A stretch of 16,103 nt of DNA from JBBQUN01 sp038212405. GTDB lineage: Bacteria > Actinomycetota > Acidimicrobiia > Acidimicrobiales > SZUA-35. Position 1 is the first letter of the stretch; every line of letters starts with the position of its first letter. The notes below the pieces were generated by a model. It saw only the letters and a program-made list of their open reading frames with translations, was not told the DNA's origin and ran no database searches. A program made the position numbers and the translations under genes. The stretch is from assembly GCA_038212405.1 (NCBI GenBank), contig JBBQUN010000090.1, forward strand, positions 1 to 16,103, given 5' to 3'. Positions 1 through 7,543 of this stretch are shown here, piece by piece.

Positions 1-359
1 CTGGCGATCTTTCCGCTCAGGCTGAGGTCGGTATGGATCTTGACCGTGGTGGCCGCATCCGAGACCGGCACCATCGTGGCGGTGATGATCGCGTTGGCGT
101 TGCCCTGGCGGGGATCGCGACCCTCGGCCTTCAGGCGAGCGGTCTTCTCGGGCTCGTTCTGCTCGATGAAGCTGGCCTTGCCGGAGTACTTCGCCGTGAT
201 CGGGCCAACTTTGATCTTGACGATGCCACGGTATTCCTCGCCTTCGATTTCTTGCAGCTGTGCGCCCGGCATGCAAGGGGCGATGAATTCGAGATCGTTG
301 AGAATCCGCCACGTTTCGTCGATGGGACGGTCGATGTTGAACTCGTTGGTCAGCTCCAT
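1..359 (-). CDS. coxG: CoxG-like SRPBCC-fold protein (carbon monoxide dehydrogenase subunit G family), 3' part missing
   Basis: About 119 residues are visible before the gene runs off the left edge; the family is usually longer than 150 residues. The N-terminus reads MELTNEFNIDRPIDETWRIL, followed by a CMPGAQL segment and a GIVKIKVGPITAKYSG strand, the typical opening of the CoxG/SRPBCC fold. In characterised systems CoxG helps attach CO dehydrogenase to the cytoplasmic membrane; relatives accompany many Mo-hydroxylases of other specificity. The ATG lies inside the end of the nucleotidyltransferase gene (10-base overlap) and has an AAAAGGA ribosome binding site nine bases upstream, which supports this start and translational coupling. 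The family call is firm. The exact role in this cluster is inferred from the coxS and coxM genes further upstream. Confidence 0.88.
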   Translation of the reverse strand, partial: MELTNEFNIDRPIDETWRILNDLEFIAPCMPGAQLQEIEGEEYRGIVKIKVGPITAKYSGKASFIEQNEPEKTARLKAEGRDPRQGNANAIITATMVPVSDAATTVKIHTDLSLSGKIA

Positions 360-907
360 TGGGCGAGGTCCTTTTGCGTGTCGATATCGATCGGATTGCC
401 ACTGCACGCTACCTCGGAAACACGCTCACGGTGAGTCTGTAGCACCGCTCGAGCGCCCTCGTCTCCCGTCGTTGGGAGCAGCGGCCAGACTGATCGTTCG
501 AACTTGACCGGCGGCCGGCGTTCGCCGTCGAACGTGGCGACCACGATGTCACCCATCGAAGCGCCAACCGAGCGCCAAGCAGAGGCAGGAACGAGCGGCT
601 GATCGGCGAGACCTATCACCACGGCACGGTGACCATCGACATCAGCCCGACGAATACCAGCAGCAATGGTGTGCGCTTGGCCTTCGGCCCAATCATCGGC
701 CGTGACGATGGTGAACCCGGCGGGGACGAGGTCGGTCAGATCGACCGCTCCGGTGATGACATAGACCTGGTTGAAGGAGGCAGTGGCGACCGCCTCGAAG
801 ACCCAGCTGCATATCGGCCGGCCTCGGAAGTCAGCGCGGAGCTTGTGGTCATCGCCCTCGAATCGGGAACCGGCTCCGGCGGCGAGCACGATGGCAGCAA
901 CAGTCAT
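350..907 (-). CDS. mocA: MocA/MobA-type nucleotidyltransferase (molybdenum cofactor cytidylyltransferase-like)
   Basis: This 185-residue protein has the NTP-transferase fold of the MobA/MocA family. The nucleotide-binding loop LAAGAGSRF lies at residues 8-16 with a Lys at 22. The metal-binding ADQP motif is at 101-104, GDEGAR at 148-153, and a family-typical IDIDTQKDL near the C-terminus at 173-181. MocA proteins transfer CMP (MobA proteins GMP) to molybdopterin to make the dinucleotide cofactor of Mo-hydroxylases; the GDxGAR and DIDT motifs favour the MocA branch. It follows the acyl-CoA dehydrogenase by 33 bases and overlaps coxG by 10, so it looks part of the Mo-hydroxylase transcription unit. 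No clear Shine-Dalgarno precedes the ATG. CTP rather than GTP specificity is inferred from cluster context, not proven. Confidence 0.85.
   Translation of the reverse strand: MTVAAIVLAAGAGSRFEGDDHKLRADFRGRPICSWVFEAVATASFNQVYVITGAVDLTDLVPAGFTIVTADDWAEGQAHTIAAGIRRADVDGHRAVVIGLADQPLVPASAWRSVGASMGDIVVATFDGERRPPVKFERSVWPLLPTTGDEGARAVLQTHRERVSEVACSGNPIDIDTQKDLAQWS
369..375 (-). promoter_or_regulatory. Ribosome binding site of coxG inside mocA
   Basis: AAAAGGA on the minus strand, nine bases before the coxG ATG, embedded in the last codons of the upstream gene. It decides the coxG start and supports coupled translation. Confidence 0.55.
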
Positions 908-940
908 GCCGACAGTATGGACCGCTCGCCGCTGCGTTGA

Positions 941-2107
941 TCAGTATGAGCGAGGCAGACCGAGCACGTGCTCGGAAACGTAGTTCATCACCATTTCTTG
1001 GCTGACCGGTGCGATCCGCATGAGGCGAGCTTCACGCCAATAGCGCTCGACGTGGTACTCCGATGCGTAGCCGAATCCGCCATGCACCTGCATCGCCCAG
1101 TCCGCCGCTTCGTAGCCAGCGTCTGCGGCCAACCACTTGGCGATGTTTGCCTGCTCGCCACAGGGCAGCCCGTTGTCATAGCGCCACGACGCCTCACGAA
1201 TGGCCAGTTCCGCGGCATTCAACCGTGCGTGCGCGGCGGCGAGCGGGAAGGCCAGACCCTGGTTCTTTCCAATTGGCCTGCCAAAGATTTCACGCTGATT
1301 GGCGTAGGCAACCGCGGTCTTGACCGCGACCCGGCCGATACCCAACGCTTCGGCGGCGATCAGTACTCGCTCGGGATTGAGCCCATCGAGCAGATACGTG
1401 AAGCCGGCGCCCTCTTCGCCGATCCGATCGTCGAGCGAGACAGGTAGGTCGGCATAGACCGTTTCGCACGACACCACGGCGTTGCGTCCCGCTTTGGGAA
1501 TGGCGGTGATCGTGACCTCGGGCCGCTGGAGGTCGGCGAGAAGCAATGTCAGCCCGTCCGTGCGGCGTTTGCATTCCTCGATCGGCGTGGTCCGCACGAG
1601 GAGGAGCACCTTCTGGCAGTACTCGGCCTTCGAGGTCCAGACCTTGGCGCCACGCACCACGTAGTGGTCACCGTCTCGCCATGCCCGTGTCTTGATCGAG
1701 GTGGTATCGGTTCCGGCATCGGGCTCGGTGACACCGAAGGCGACGTGCAATCGCCCATCGGCTACCTGAGGGAGATACGTCGCCTTCTGCTCCGGAGTGC
1801 CGTGCTTGGTGATCGGGTTGATGCCGAACATCGAGATGTGGATGGCACTGCAACCGTTCATGGCGGCTCCTGATGCCGCTACCTCCTCCAGCACGATCGA
1901 CGCCTCGGTGATGCCGCGCCCTCCCCCGCCGAACTCCTCGGGAATCGCTATGCCGATCCAGCCACCGTCGGCCATTGCTTGGTAGAAGTCCCACGGGAAT
2001 TCGTGCTCGGCGTCATGACGTCGCCAGTAGTCGTTGTCGAACCCGGCACAGACTCGACGGACGCCGTCTCGAATCGATTCGTGGTCCGGATCGGGGGCAA
2101 AGTCCAT
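941..2107 (-). CDS. Acyl-CoA dehydrogenase family protein (FAD)
   Basis: This 388-residue protein has the full acyl-CoA dehydrogenase architecture: N-terminal helical domain, middle beta domain with VTEPDAGTD (126-134) and KVWTSKA (155-161), and a C-terminal helical domain with the FAD-contacting QVHGGFGY (340-347). It would catalyse FAD-dependent alpha,beta-oxidation of an acyl-CoA thioester. The substrate cannot be told from sequence. At the usual catalytic position of medium-chain enzymes (the YEG segment) it has A366-P367-V368, so no glutamate is there. Instead E246 in NPERV aligns with the catalytic glutamate of isovaleryl-CoA and long-chain enzymes. The gene starts with ATG 14 bases after the GGDEF-EAL stop and is followed after 33 bases by mocA. 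That spacing suggests cotranscription with the Mo-hydroxylase genes. Confidence 0.9.
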   Translation of the reverse strand: MDFAPDPDHESIRDGVRRVCAGFDNDYWRRHDAEHEFPWDFYQAMADGGWIGIAIPEEFGGGGRGITEASIVLEEVAASGAAMNGCSAIHISMFGINPITKHGTPEQKATYLPQVADGRLHVAFGVTEPDAGTDTTSIKTRAWRDGDHYVVRGAKVWTSKAEYCQKVLLLVRTTPIEECKRRTDGLTLLLADLQRPEVTITAIPKAGRNAVVSCETVYADLPVSLDDRIGEEGAGFTYLLDGLNPERVLIAAEALGIGRVAVKTAVAYANQREIFGRPIGKNQGLAFPLAAAHARLNAAELAIREASWRYDNGLPCGEQANIAKWLAADAGYEAADWAMQVHGGFGYASEYHVERYWREARLMRIAPVSQEMVMNYVSEHVLGLPRSY

Positions 2108-2121
2108 CCCCGGAAGCTAGC

Positions 2122-4563
2122 TCAGCCCGCTTCGATGAGGTAACGGGTGCGCAGCATCTCGGCCGCCTCGTCAGGACTGATCGCTTGCGAGAGCCACAGT
2201 CCCTGACCGGTGACACAGCCCAGCTCGAGCACCTCTTCGCGCAGGAGGTCGTCATCGACGCCAGCGGCAGCCACACGCAGCCCGGCGGTCTTGGCCAATG
2301 TGATCAACGAACTGACGAGTGCTCGACTCGACAGCCGGTTCGACAGGTCAGAGATGAGATTCAGATCGACCTTCACCGCATCGATTGCGAAGCGAGGCAA
2401 GCGGTCGAGGTTCGCATAGTCGGATCCGAAGCGATCGAGCGTCACTGGCATGCCCATGGCTCGGTAGGTATCGAAGACCTGTCGGAGCACGGTGCCGTCG
2501 CCCCGCAAGACGTCTTCGGGGACCTCGATGCGGAAGTTGCTCGGACGCAGTTTGTGGCGTTCGAGCTCACCCGAGATCAGCTGTCGAGAACGACTCGAAA
2601 GGAACATCTCGGTGGTCAGGTTGATCGCCATTTCGAGATCGGAGACGGGAAGGCCGGCCTGTGACCAGGCGGCGAACTGGGCGATCGACGCGGTGATGAC
2701 CCACTCGTCGATCTGTCCGGAGGTACCGGTGGCCTTTGCCATCGGCATGAACTCGGCTGGGGCAAGAAGACCACGTTCGGGATGGCGCCATCGAACGGTC
2801 GATTCGAGCCCCCGCAACGAGCCGTCTCGAAGGTCGGCGATCGGCCAGAGCAGCAGCTCCAATTGATTGTTCGAGGTCGCTTCACGCAACTCGTTGAGGA
2901 TGGTGAGATGTTCCTCGTTGTCCGCGAGCGTCTCGTTGGTCACCCGGACGGCACGGCCCTTGCCCATGGCCTTCGCCCGGTACATGGCGATGTCGGCCTC
3001 TTTGATGAGGCGTTCGGTCGAACGCTCATCTGACGCCGATGAAACACCGATCGACGCCGAGATCTGGGCCTCGTCGTTGCTGACGATGAACGGCAGTTCG
3101 AGCGCGGCAACAATGCGTTCGGCCATTCGCTCGGCTTCGAGCAGACCCAGGCCGCGTAGCACCACGACGAACTCGTCGCCGCCGAGACGGGCGACGAAGT
3201 CGCTCGGACGCAGCACGCCACGAAGGCGGTCACCGACCCGGACCAAGAGCTCGTCACCAGCACCGTGGCCGAGACGGTCATTGACGGCTTTGAACCCGTC
3301 GAGGTCGACGAACAACACACTGACGAGGTCTTCGGACTCGACCATCAACCGATCGAGTTCCTCGATCAGCTGCTGGCGATTCGGTAGACCCGTGAGCGCG
3401 TCGTGGGTTGCTTGGTAGGCGAGCTGCGCCTCGACTCGTTCCCGGCGAGCGATGTCTTGCGCCAACGCTTCGGTCATGTCGTCGAAGGCCATCGACAGAC
3501 GGCCAAGCTCATCGAAGCGCTCATCGCCGGTTCGCACCGTCAGGTCACCATCGGCAACAGCCTCGGCCAGTTCGGTCATGCGGGCGAGCCGTTGAACGAA
3601 CGATCGCAGGAGCACGGCGATCACCGAGATGATGACCAGGCCCGCCGACACGAACACGCCGATGATGCCAAGACGTACTCGCCCGAGCTTGGCGAACAGC
3701 ACGCTCGGGTCGGCGTCGATGACGACGATCCAGCCGAGTTCTTGCGTACGAGCCGTTGCCCGCACGATGGTGCCATCAGGCTTGTTGGTCTCGCCGACTT
3801 GCGGCTCACCGTGCACCGGGTTCGAGTCGAGTGTTTCGTTCTGACCGATATCAGCGGCTTCGTCGGAAAGCAGCACGGTTTGCGTGCCGTTCGGGTTCGA
3901 CAGGAGCAGCATTCGCTCGGACTGGCTGTCGAGCGAGTCGACGCCGAACACGCCGGCGAGCAGGGTTTCCAACTTCCATTCCGAGACGAGGCGGAAGTTG
4001 GCCGAACCTTGGCGGATCGGCACGATGACCGACACTCGATAGTCACGATTGTCATCGGCGAACGGCGCTGAAATGAAGTACGGCGCATCGAACTCGGCGG
4101 CATTGCCCGCGACGAATGACTCTGTTGAGATCGAGTTCTCGACCGAGTCCGGCTCGATTTGGTTCGCGGTGTCGAGAATCAGCATCATCCCTGTGTTGCC
4201 ATTGGGGTCAGTCTGCTGACGGAGCTCGGTGAGTCGCTCTCGAACCGCCCGGTTGGCCTCCTTGCCTCCCGCGCCGCTCAACGCGGCAACGTTGTTGACG
4301 AATTCGGCGTCGGTTGCTGCAGCCTGGAGCAAAACGGCCACGCTTTGCAGCTCGGCGTCGACGCGATTCGCCTCGACCTCAGCAGCCAACTCGACCGCTT
4401 TGAGCGTCTCACCCTTCACCAAGTTGCCGGCAATGTTGGCGACCTGGATTCCCAAGAACACCAGCGGCAGGCACGACGCCAGCATCGTGAGCGTGACCTT
4501 CTGGCCGAGGCGCAGATGATGCACGAATTGGAAGGGGCCGCCAGACCCGGAAACGGAACTCAC
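2122..4563 (-). CDS. Membrane sensor diguanylate cyclase: Cache-like sensor, HAMP, GGDEF and degenerate EAL
   Basis: This 813-residue protein starts with GTG. One transmembrane segment lies near residues 23-46 and a second near 298-319. They enclose about 250 extracytoplasmic residues resembling a dCache sensor (GWIVVIDADPS near 277-286 is typical of its end). A HAMP linker follows (about 320-370), then GGDEF (about 380-540) and EAL (about 555-805). The GGDEF domain looks active: FVDLDGF with metal-binding D420, GGDEF at 461-465, and a product-inhibition RxxD at R452-D455. The EAL domain keeps E587 (EST in place of EAL), N648, E680, K731 and Q787. However, DDFG is DRFG (R711), and the glutamate of AEGVE is A767. 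Phosphodiesterase activity is therefore doubtful. The protein may be a cyclase with a c-di-GMP-binding or regulatory EAL domain. The gene lies between the XdhC pair and the acyl-CoA dehydrogenase. Confidence 0.93.
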   Translation of the reverse strand: MSSVSGSGGPFQFVHHLRLGQKVTLTMLASCLPLVFLGIQVANIAGNLVKGETLKAVELAAEVEANRVDAELQSVAVLLQAAATDAEFVNNVAALSGAGGKEANRAVRERLTELRQQTDPNGNTGMMLILDTANQIEPDSVENSISTESFVAGNAAEFDAPYFISAPFADDNRDYRVSVIVPIRQGSANFRLVSEWKLETLLAGVFGVDSLDSQSERMLLLSNPNGTQTVLLSDEAADIGQNETLDSNPVHGEPQVGETNKPDGTIVRATARTQELGWIVVIDADPSVLFAKLGRVRLGIIGVFVSAGLVIISVIAVLLRSFVQRLARMTELAEAVADGDLTVRTGDERFDELGRLSMAFDDMTEALAQDIARRERVEAQLAYQATHDALTGLPNRQQLIEELDRLMVESEDLVSVLFVDLDGFKAVNDRLGHGAGDELLVRVGDRLRGVLRPSDFVARLGGDEFVVVLRGLGLLEAERMAERIVAALELPFIVSNDEAQISASIGVSSASDERSTERLIKEADIAMYRAKAMGKGRAVRVTNETLADNEEHLTILNELREATSNNQLELLLWPIADLRDGSLRGLESTVRWRHPERGLLAPAEFMPMAKATGTSGQIDEWVITASIAQFAAWSQAGLPVSDLEMAINLTTEMFLSSRSRQLISGELERHKLRPSNFRIEVPEDVLRGDGTVLRQVFDTYRAMGMPVTLDRFGSDYANLDRLPRFAIDAVKVDLNLISDLSNRLSSRALVSSLITLAKTAGLRVAAAGVDDDLLREEVLELGCVTGQGLWLSQAISPDEAAEMLRTRYLIEAG

Positions 4564-4623
4564 CCCGGTCCATCGGCAATCGGGGCAGGTGTGAAAGCTT
4601 TTTCGTCAGAATCCGAATAGTTG

Positions 4624-4645
4624 GGCCGAACGAACCGACTCGGCC
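4624..4645 (-). terminator. Possible stem-loop after the XdhC gene
   Basis: Six-base perfect arms GGCCGA/TCGGCC enclose a ten-base loop directly after the stop codon of the XdhC gene, within an 82-base gap before the GGDEF-EAL start. No proper U-tract follows on the minus strand (only CCAACTATT), so it is at best a weak terminator, a transcript-end stabiliser, or chance. Confidence 0.25.
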
Positions 4646-5455
4646 TCAGCGATGGATATCACCCTCGGTGTCTCGCAGCGACGGTGCCAGCCGTCCGGAC
4701 CGCTTGGCAATGATCTCACCGCAGATCGAGATGGCGGTCTCCTCCGGTGTGCGGGCGCCGAGGTCGAGACCAATCGGCGCCATGATGCGATCGATTTGTT
4801 CGTCGGTCACGCCTTCGCCTCGGAGGCGAGCGTTGCGATCATCAGTGGTTCGCCGAGATCCCATCGCCCCGAGATACCCGACATTGGTCTTGAGGGCTTC
4901 GATCACTGCTGGCACGTCGAACTTCGCGTCGTGGGTGAGCACGCAGACAGCGTCACGCTGACCGAGGCTGGGTCCCACTTTTTCGAGCAGCCGATGGGGC
5001 CAGTCGACCACGACCTCGTCGGCGTGTGGGAAGCGCTGGCGAGTGGCGAAGACGGCCCGAGCGTCGCAGACCGTGACTCGATAGCCGAGGACTTTCGCCA
5101 CTCGGCACAGCGACGCAGTGAAATCCACAGCACCGAAGATGAGCATGTGCGGGGGCGGAGCGAAGCTCTCGATGAAAACCGAAACTGCTTCTTCTCGGGC
5201 CTCGCCTCGTTCGCCATAGTGGCGGATACCGGAAGTGCCAGCAGCCAACTCCCCCAGCAAATCGCGGCTGACCACACGATCGAGGTCGTCGTTGCCGAGC
5301 GTGCCCTTGGCCGACCCATCGGGGCGAATCAGGATCTTGCTGCCGACACCCGTACCCGAAACGACCGTGGCGAGGGCGATCGGCTCTTCGTTGGCGATCG
5401 CAGCGCGGAGTTCGTCATAGAGCGACGGCTGGTCAGGGCCCGGAGTGTTCGTCAC
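4646..5455 (-). CDS. xdhC: XdhC/CoxI family protein with C-terminal Rossmann domain (Mo-hydroxylase maturation)
   Basis: This 269-residue protein starts with GTG. Its C-terminal half is the XdhC Rossmann domain: MLIFGAVDFTASL (104-116) replaces the usual GAGHVA loop. VCDARAVFATRQRFPHADEV follows at 129-148, then YLGAMGSRR (194-202) and PIGLDLGARTPEETAISI (227-244). The N-terminal 90 residues resemble a worn XdhC_CoxI domain without the Cys-containing GGCVE motif. In characterised relatives XdhC binds molybdenum cofactor, promotes its sulfuration and hands it to the apoenzyme. The start overlaps the stop of the upstream single-domain XdhC gene (GTGA, four bases), so the two products are probably made together and may work as partners. 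The family call is firm; the division of labour is inferred. Confidence 0.88.
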   Translation of the reverse strand: MTNTPGPDQPSLYDELRAAIANEEPIALATVVSGTGVGSKILIRPDGSAKGTLGNDDLDRVVSRDLLGELAAGTSGIRHYGERGEAREEAVSVFIESFAPPPHMLIFGAVDFTASLCRVAKVLGYRVTVCDARAVFATRQRFPHADEVVVDWPHRLLEKVGPSLGQRDAVCVLTHDAKFDVPAVIEALKTNVGYLGAMGSRRTTDDRNARLRGEGVTDEQIDRIMAPIGLDLGARTPEETAISICGEIIAKRSGRLAPSLRDTEGDIHR

Positions 5456-5766
5456 CAGTCGAGTTCTTCGATGAAGAGGTGAATGGTGCCACCGCAGGTG
5501 AGTCCGACCGAGAACGCTTCGTCATCGGAATAGCCGAACGTGACGATCCGACGTGAGCCGTCTTCGAGCGATTGCAACGCTTCGACGACCACTGCACCTT
5601 CGACGCAACCGCCACTCACCGACCCGGCAACGTCGCCGTCTTCGTTGACCGCCATCGCTGCACCTGGCAGCCGTGGGCCCGATCCCTCGATATCGACCAC
5701 ACGAGCAACCGCGACGCGCTTGCCCTGTCGTTTCCATCGATCGAGGTCGGAGAGGATCTCTCGCAT
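5452..5766 (-). CDS. Short XdhC_CoxI-domain protein
   Basis: This 104-residue protein consists of the XdhC_CoxI domain alone. It carries both family motifs with their cysteines: SGGCVEG (51-57, Cys54) and GLTCGGTIHLFIE (88-100, Cys91). The Rossmann half normally fused behind it is encoded by the next gene, which overlaps by four bases. It starts nine bases after the BtuF-like gene, without an obvious Shine-Dalgarno. By family it should take part in molybdenum cofactor insertion or sulfuration for the Mo-hydroxylase encoded by coxS and coxM. The complete domain and clean ends argue that it is a genuine small protein rather than a fragment. Confidence 0.85.
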   Translation of the reverse strand: MREILSDLDRWKRQGKRVAVARVVDIEGSGPRLPGAAMAVNEDGDVAGSVSGGCVEGAVVVEALQSLEDGSRRIVTFGYSDDEAFSVGLTCGGTIHLFIEELDW

Positions 5767-5775
5767 CAGAGCAGG

Positions 5776-6675
5776 CTACCGCTGCTCGACCACGGCCGCG
5801 ATGCCGGCCTCGGGATGGAACAGGCACGCAAGGTGTTCGACGCCATCGACCAGTCGAGGGCCGGGGCGCACGATGAACGCGTCGCCATCGACGGCGTGCA
5901 CTCGGCCATTGACGATGGCTGGCAGCGATGCCAGCTCGGGTCGGGCGATGACGTGCTCGAGCTGCTCACGGGCCGCTGCTGCATCGAACCCGCAGGGAGC
6001 GACGATGAGTACGTCGGCGTTGCTGGCGACGACCTCATCCCAGGTGGTGGCCGACGACCGGCCACCAGGATGGGCGAGGAGCGCCTCGCCACCGGCGATC
6101 TCGATCTGGTCAGGAATCCAGTGTCCCGGAGTGAAGGGCGGGTCGGGCCATTCCAGCAGCAGGACTTTGGGTCGTTGTCGACCAGCCACTGCTTCGCGAA
6201 CGGCGTCGAGACGTTGACGCAGCGCATCGACGCCGGCGATCGCCTCGGTGCTTGCCCCGGCCAAACGGCCGAGCGTCTCGATTCCATCGAGGACTGCCGC
6301 CAGATCCATCGGATCGTAGTTGTGCACGACCGCGGTGCAGCCGAGTTCGGTGACGGCACGATCGACGTCGTCGAAGGGCAGGGCGCAGACTCGGCACAGA
6401 TCCTGGCTGACGATCAGGTCGGGGTCGAGTGCTGCGAGCAGATCGCGATCGAGCGTGTAGAGCTCACGACCTTCGGCCACCGCCGACCGGATCGCAGCAT
6501 CGATCTCGGCCGGTGTTGCACCATGCTCGATGATGGTGTCGGTGACATGCGGCAGCGTCGCCGCTCTGGCGGGAACGTTGCACTCGAAGGTGACCCCGAC
6601 GACTCGGTCACCGAGGCCCAAAAAATACAACACCTCGGTGGCCGAGGGCAGGAGCGAAACGATTCGTTCAGCCAT
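5776..6675 (-). CDS. BtuF-like cobalamin-binding / ABC substrate-binding fold protein lacking a signal peptide
   Basis: This 299-residue protein is of the class III (helical backbone) substrate-binding fold, COG0614 type. It opens with RIVSLLPSATEVLYFLGLGD (4-23), the classic start of the mature BtuF domain. DPDLIVSQDLCRVC follows at 84-97 and HPGGRSSATTWDEVVASNADVL in the second lobe. There is no signal peptide or lipobox: the mature fold begins at residue 3, so the product should stay in the cytoplasm unless the start is wrong. An in-frame GAGGA-type ribosome binding site (CGAGGACCAGC) precedes the ATG and supports the start. No ABC permease or ATPase gene is nearby. It sits between coxM (37-base gap) and the XdhC genes (9-base gap). 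Cobalamin as ligand comes only from family resemblance; a role linked to Mo-hydroxylase function is possible. Confidence 0.82.
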   Translation of the reverse strand: MAERIVSLLPSATEVLYFLGLGDRVVGVTFECNVPARAATLPHVTDTIIEHGATPAEIDAAIRSAVAEGRELYTLDRDLLAALDPDLIVSQDLCRVCALPFDDVDRAVTELGCTAVVHNYDPMDLAAVLDGIETLGRLAGASTEAIAGVDALRQRLDAVREAVAGRQRPKVLLLEWPDPPFTPGHWIPDQIEIAGGEALLAHPGGRSSATTWDEVVASNADVLIVAPCGFDAAAAREQLEHVIARPELASLPAIVNGRVHAVDGDAFIVRPGPRLVDGVEHLACLFHPEAGIAAVVEQR

Positions 6676-6712
6676 GCTGGTCCTCGATCACCGAGATGGA
6701 GTTGGGAACAAA

Positions 6713-7543
6713 CTAAGCAATACCAGCGCTGGTCAACGCCCGTCGGGTGAGCACCCGAGCCAGATGCTGACGGTACTCGACGCTGGCATTGAGATCGGGC
6801 GAAGGTTCGACGCCTTCTGCTGCGAGCTCTGCTGCTTCAGCTGCCGACGCACCGCCCGCCAGGGCGTCTTCGACGGCCGTCGCCCGGATGGGTGTCGGGT
6901 GCATGCTGACCAAGGCGACCTTTGCGCCCTCGTCGGTCTTTTGAGCCGAGACACCAACGATGGCCCAATCCTGGGCTCGACGGTTGAACTTCTCGAATCC
7001 CCAGCCGGCACCGGTGTGCTTGGGGATACGGATCTCGGTGATCATCTCGTTCGGCTCGATGCTCGACTCGAGGAAACCGGCGAACAGGTCAGTGGCTTCG
7101 ATCACTCGCTCGCCACCGTCGGCACTGCGGGCAACAACCGAACCACCGAGCGCGAGCAGCGTGGAAGGGTGATCGCCAGAGGCGTCGGCGTGAGCCAGCG
7201 AACCGCCAAGGGTGCCGCGGTGGCGAACCTGGGGATCACCGACGTAGCCGGTGGCATGAGCCAGAAGCGGCGCGTGCTGGAGAACGAGTTCGCTGATCTC
7301 GACGTCGCGGTGGCGGGTGAGCGCTCCGATGGCCAGGTGGTCACCGGCGTCACGCACGTACGACAGGTCGCTGAGCCTGCCGATATCGATCAGCACCGAC
7401 GGGTAGGCCAGGCGCAGCTTCATGATGGGGATCAGCGAATGACCACCAGCGAGAAGCTTCGCCTCGTCACCGTGCTCGGCGAGCAGGGCCAAGGCCTGTT
7501 CGGCAGACTCGGCGCGCTCATACTCGAACGCAACGGGAATCAT
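6713..7543 (-). CDS. coxM: Mo-hydroxylase FAD-binding medium subunit (CoxM/XdhB-like)
   Basis: This 276-residue subunit belongs to the CO dehydrogenase/xanthine dehydrogenase family and has normal length. The two FAD-binding loops are intact: AGGHSLIPIMKLRL at 32-45 and TLGGSLAHADASGD at 111-124. The CO_deh_flav_C domain fills the last third. In the enzyme it takes electrons from the 2Fe-2S subunit and passes them to an external acceptor. Its ATG overlaps the coxS stop (ATGA, four bases) and has a strong GGAGGTGA ribosome binding site inside coxS, so the two are translationally coupled. The catalytic L subunit gene that usually accompanies coxS and coxM is not in this window. Whether the substrate is CO or another molecule cannot be decided from this subunit. 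Confidence 0.93.
   Translation of the reverse strand: MIPVAFEYERAESAEQALALLAEHGDEAKLLAGGHSLIPIMKLRLAYPSVLIDIGRLSDLSYVRDAGDHLAIGALTRHRDVEISELVLQHAPLLAHATGYVGDPQVRHRGTLGGSLAHADASGDHPSTLLALGGSVVARSADGGERVIEATDLFAGFLESSIEPNEMITEIRIPKHTGAGWGFEKFNRRAQDWAIVGVSAQKTDEGAKVALVSMHPTPIRATAVEDALAGGASAAEAAELAAEGVEPSPDLNASVEYRQHLARVLTRRALTSAGIA

Noticed and set aside
3403..4071. A 222-codon plus-strand open frame opposite the sensor part of the GGDEF-EAL gene
   Set aside because: The minus-strand frame is continuous through membrane helices, HAMP and GGDEF; the plus-strand translation is His/Arg-rich and unlike any family.
5572..6750. A 392-codon plus-strand open frame opposite the BtuF-like and short XdhC genes
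   Set aside because: Both opposite-strand genes have recognised motifs along their length, and the plus-strand product has none; it spans gene boundaries as a shadow would.
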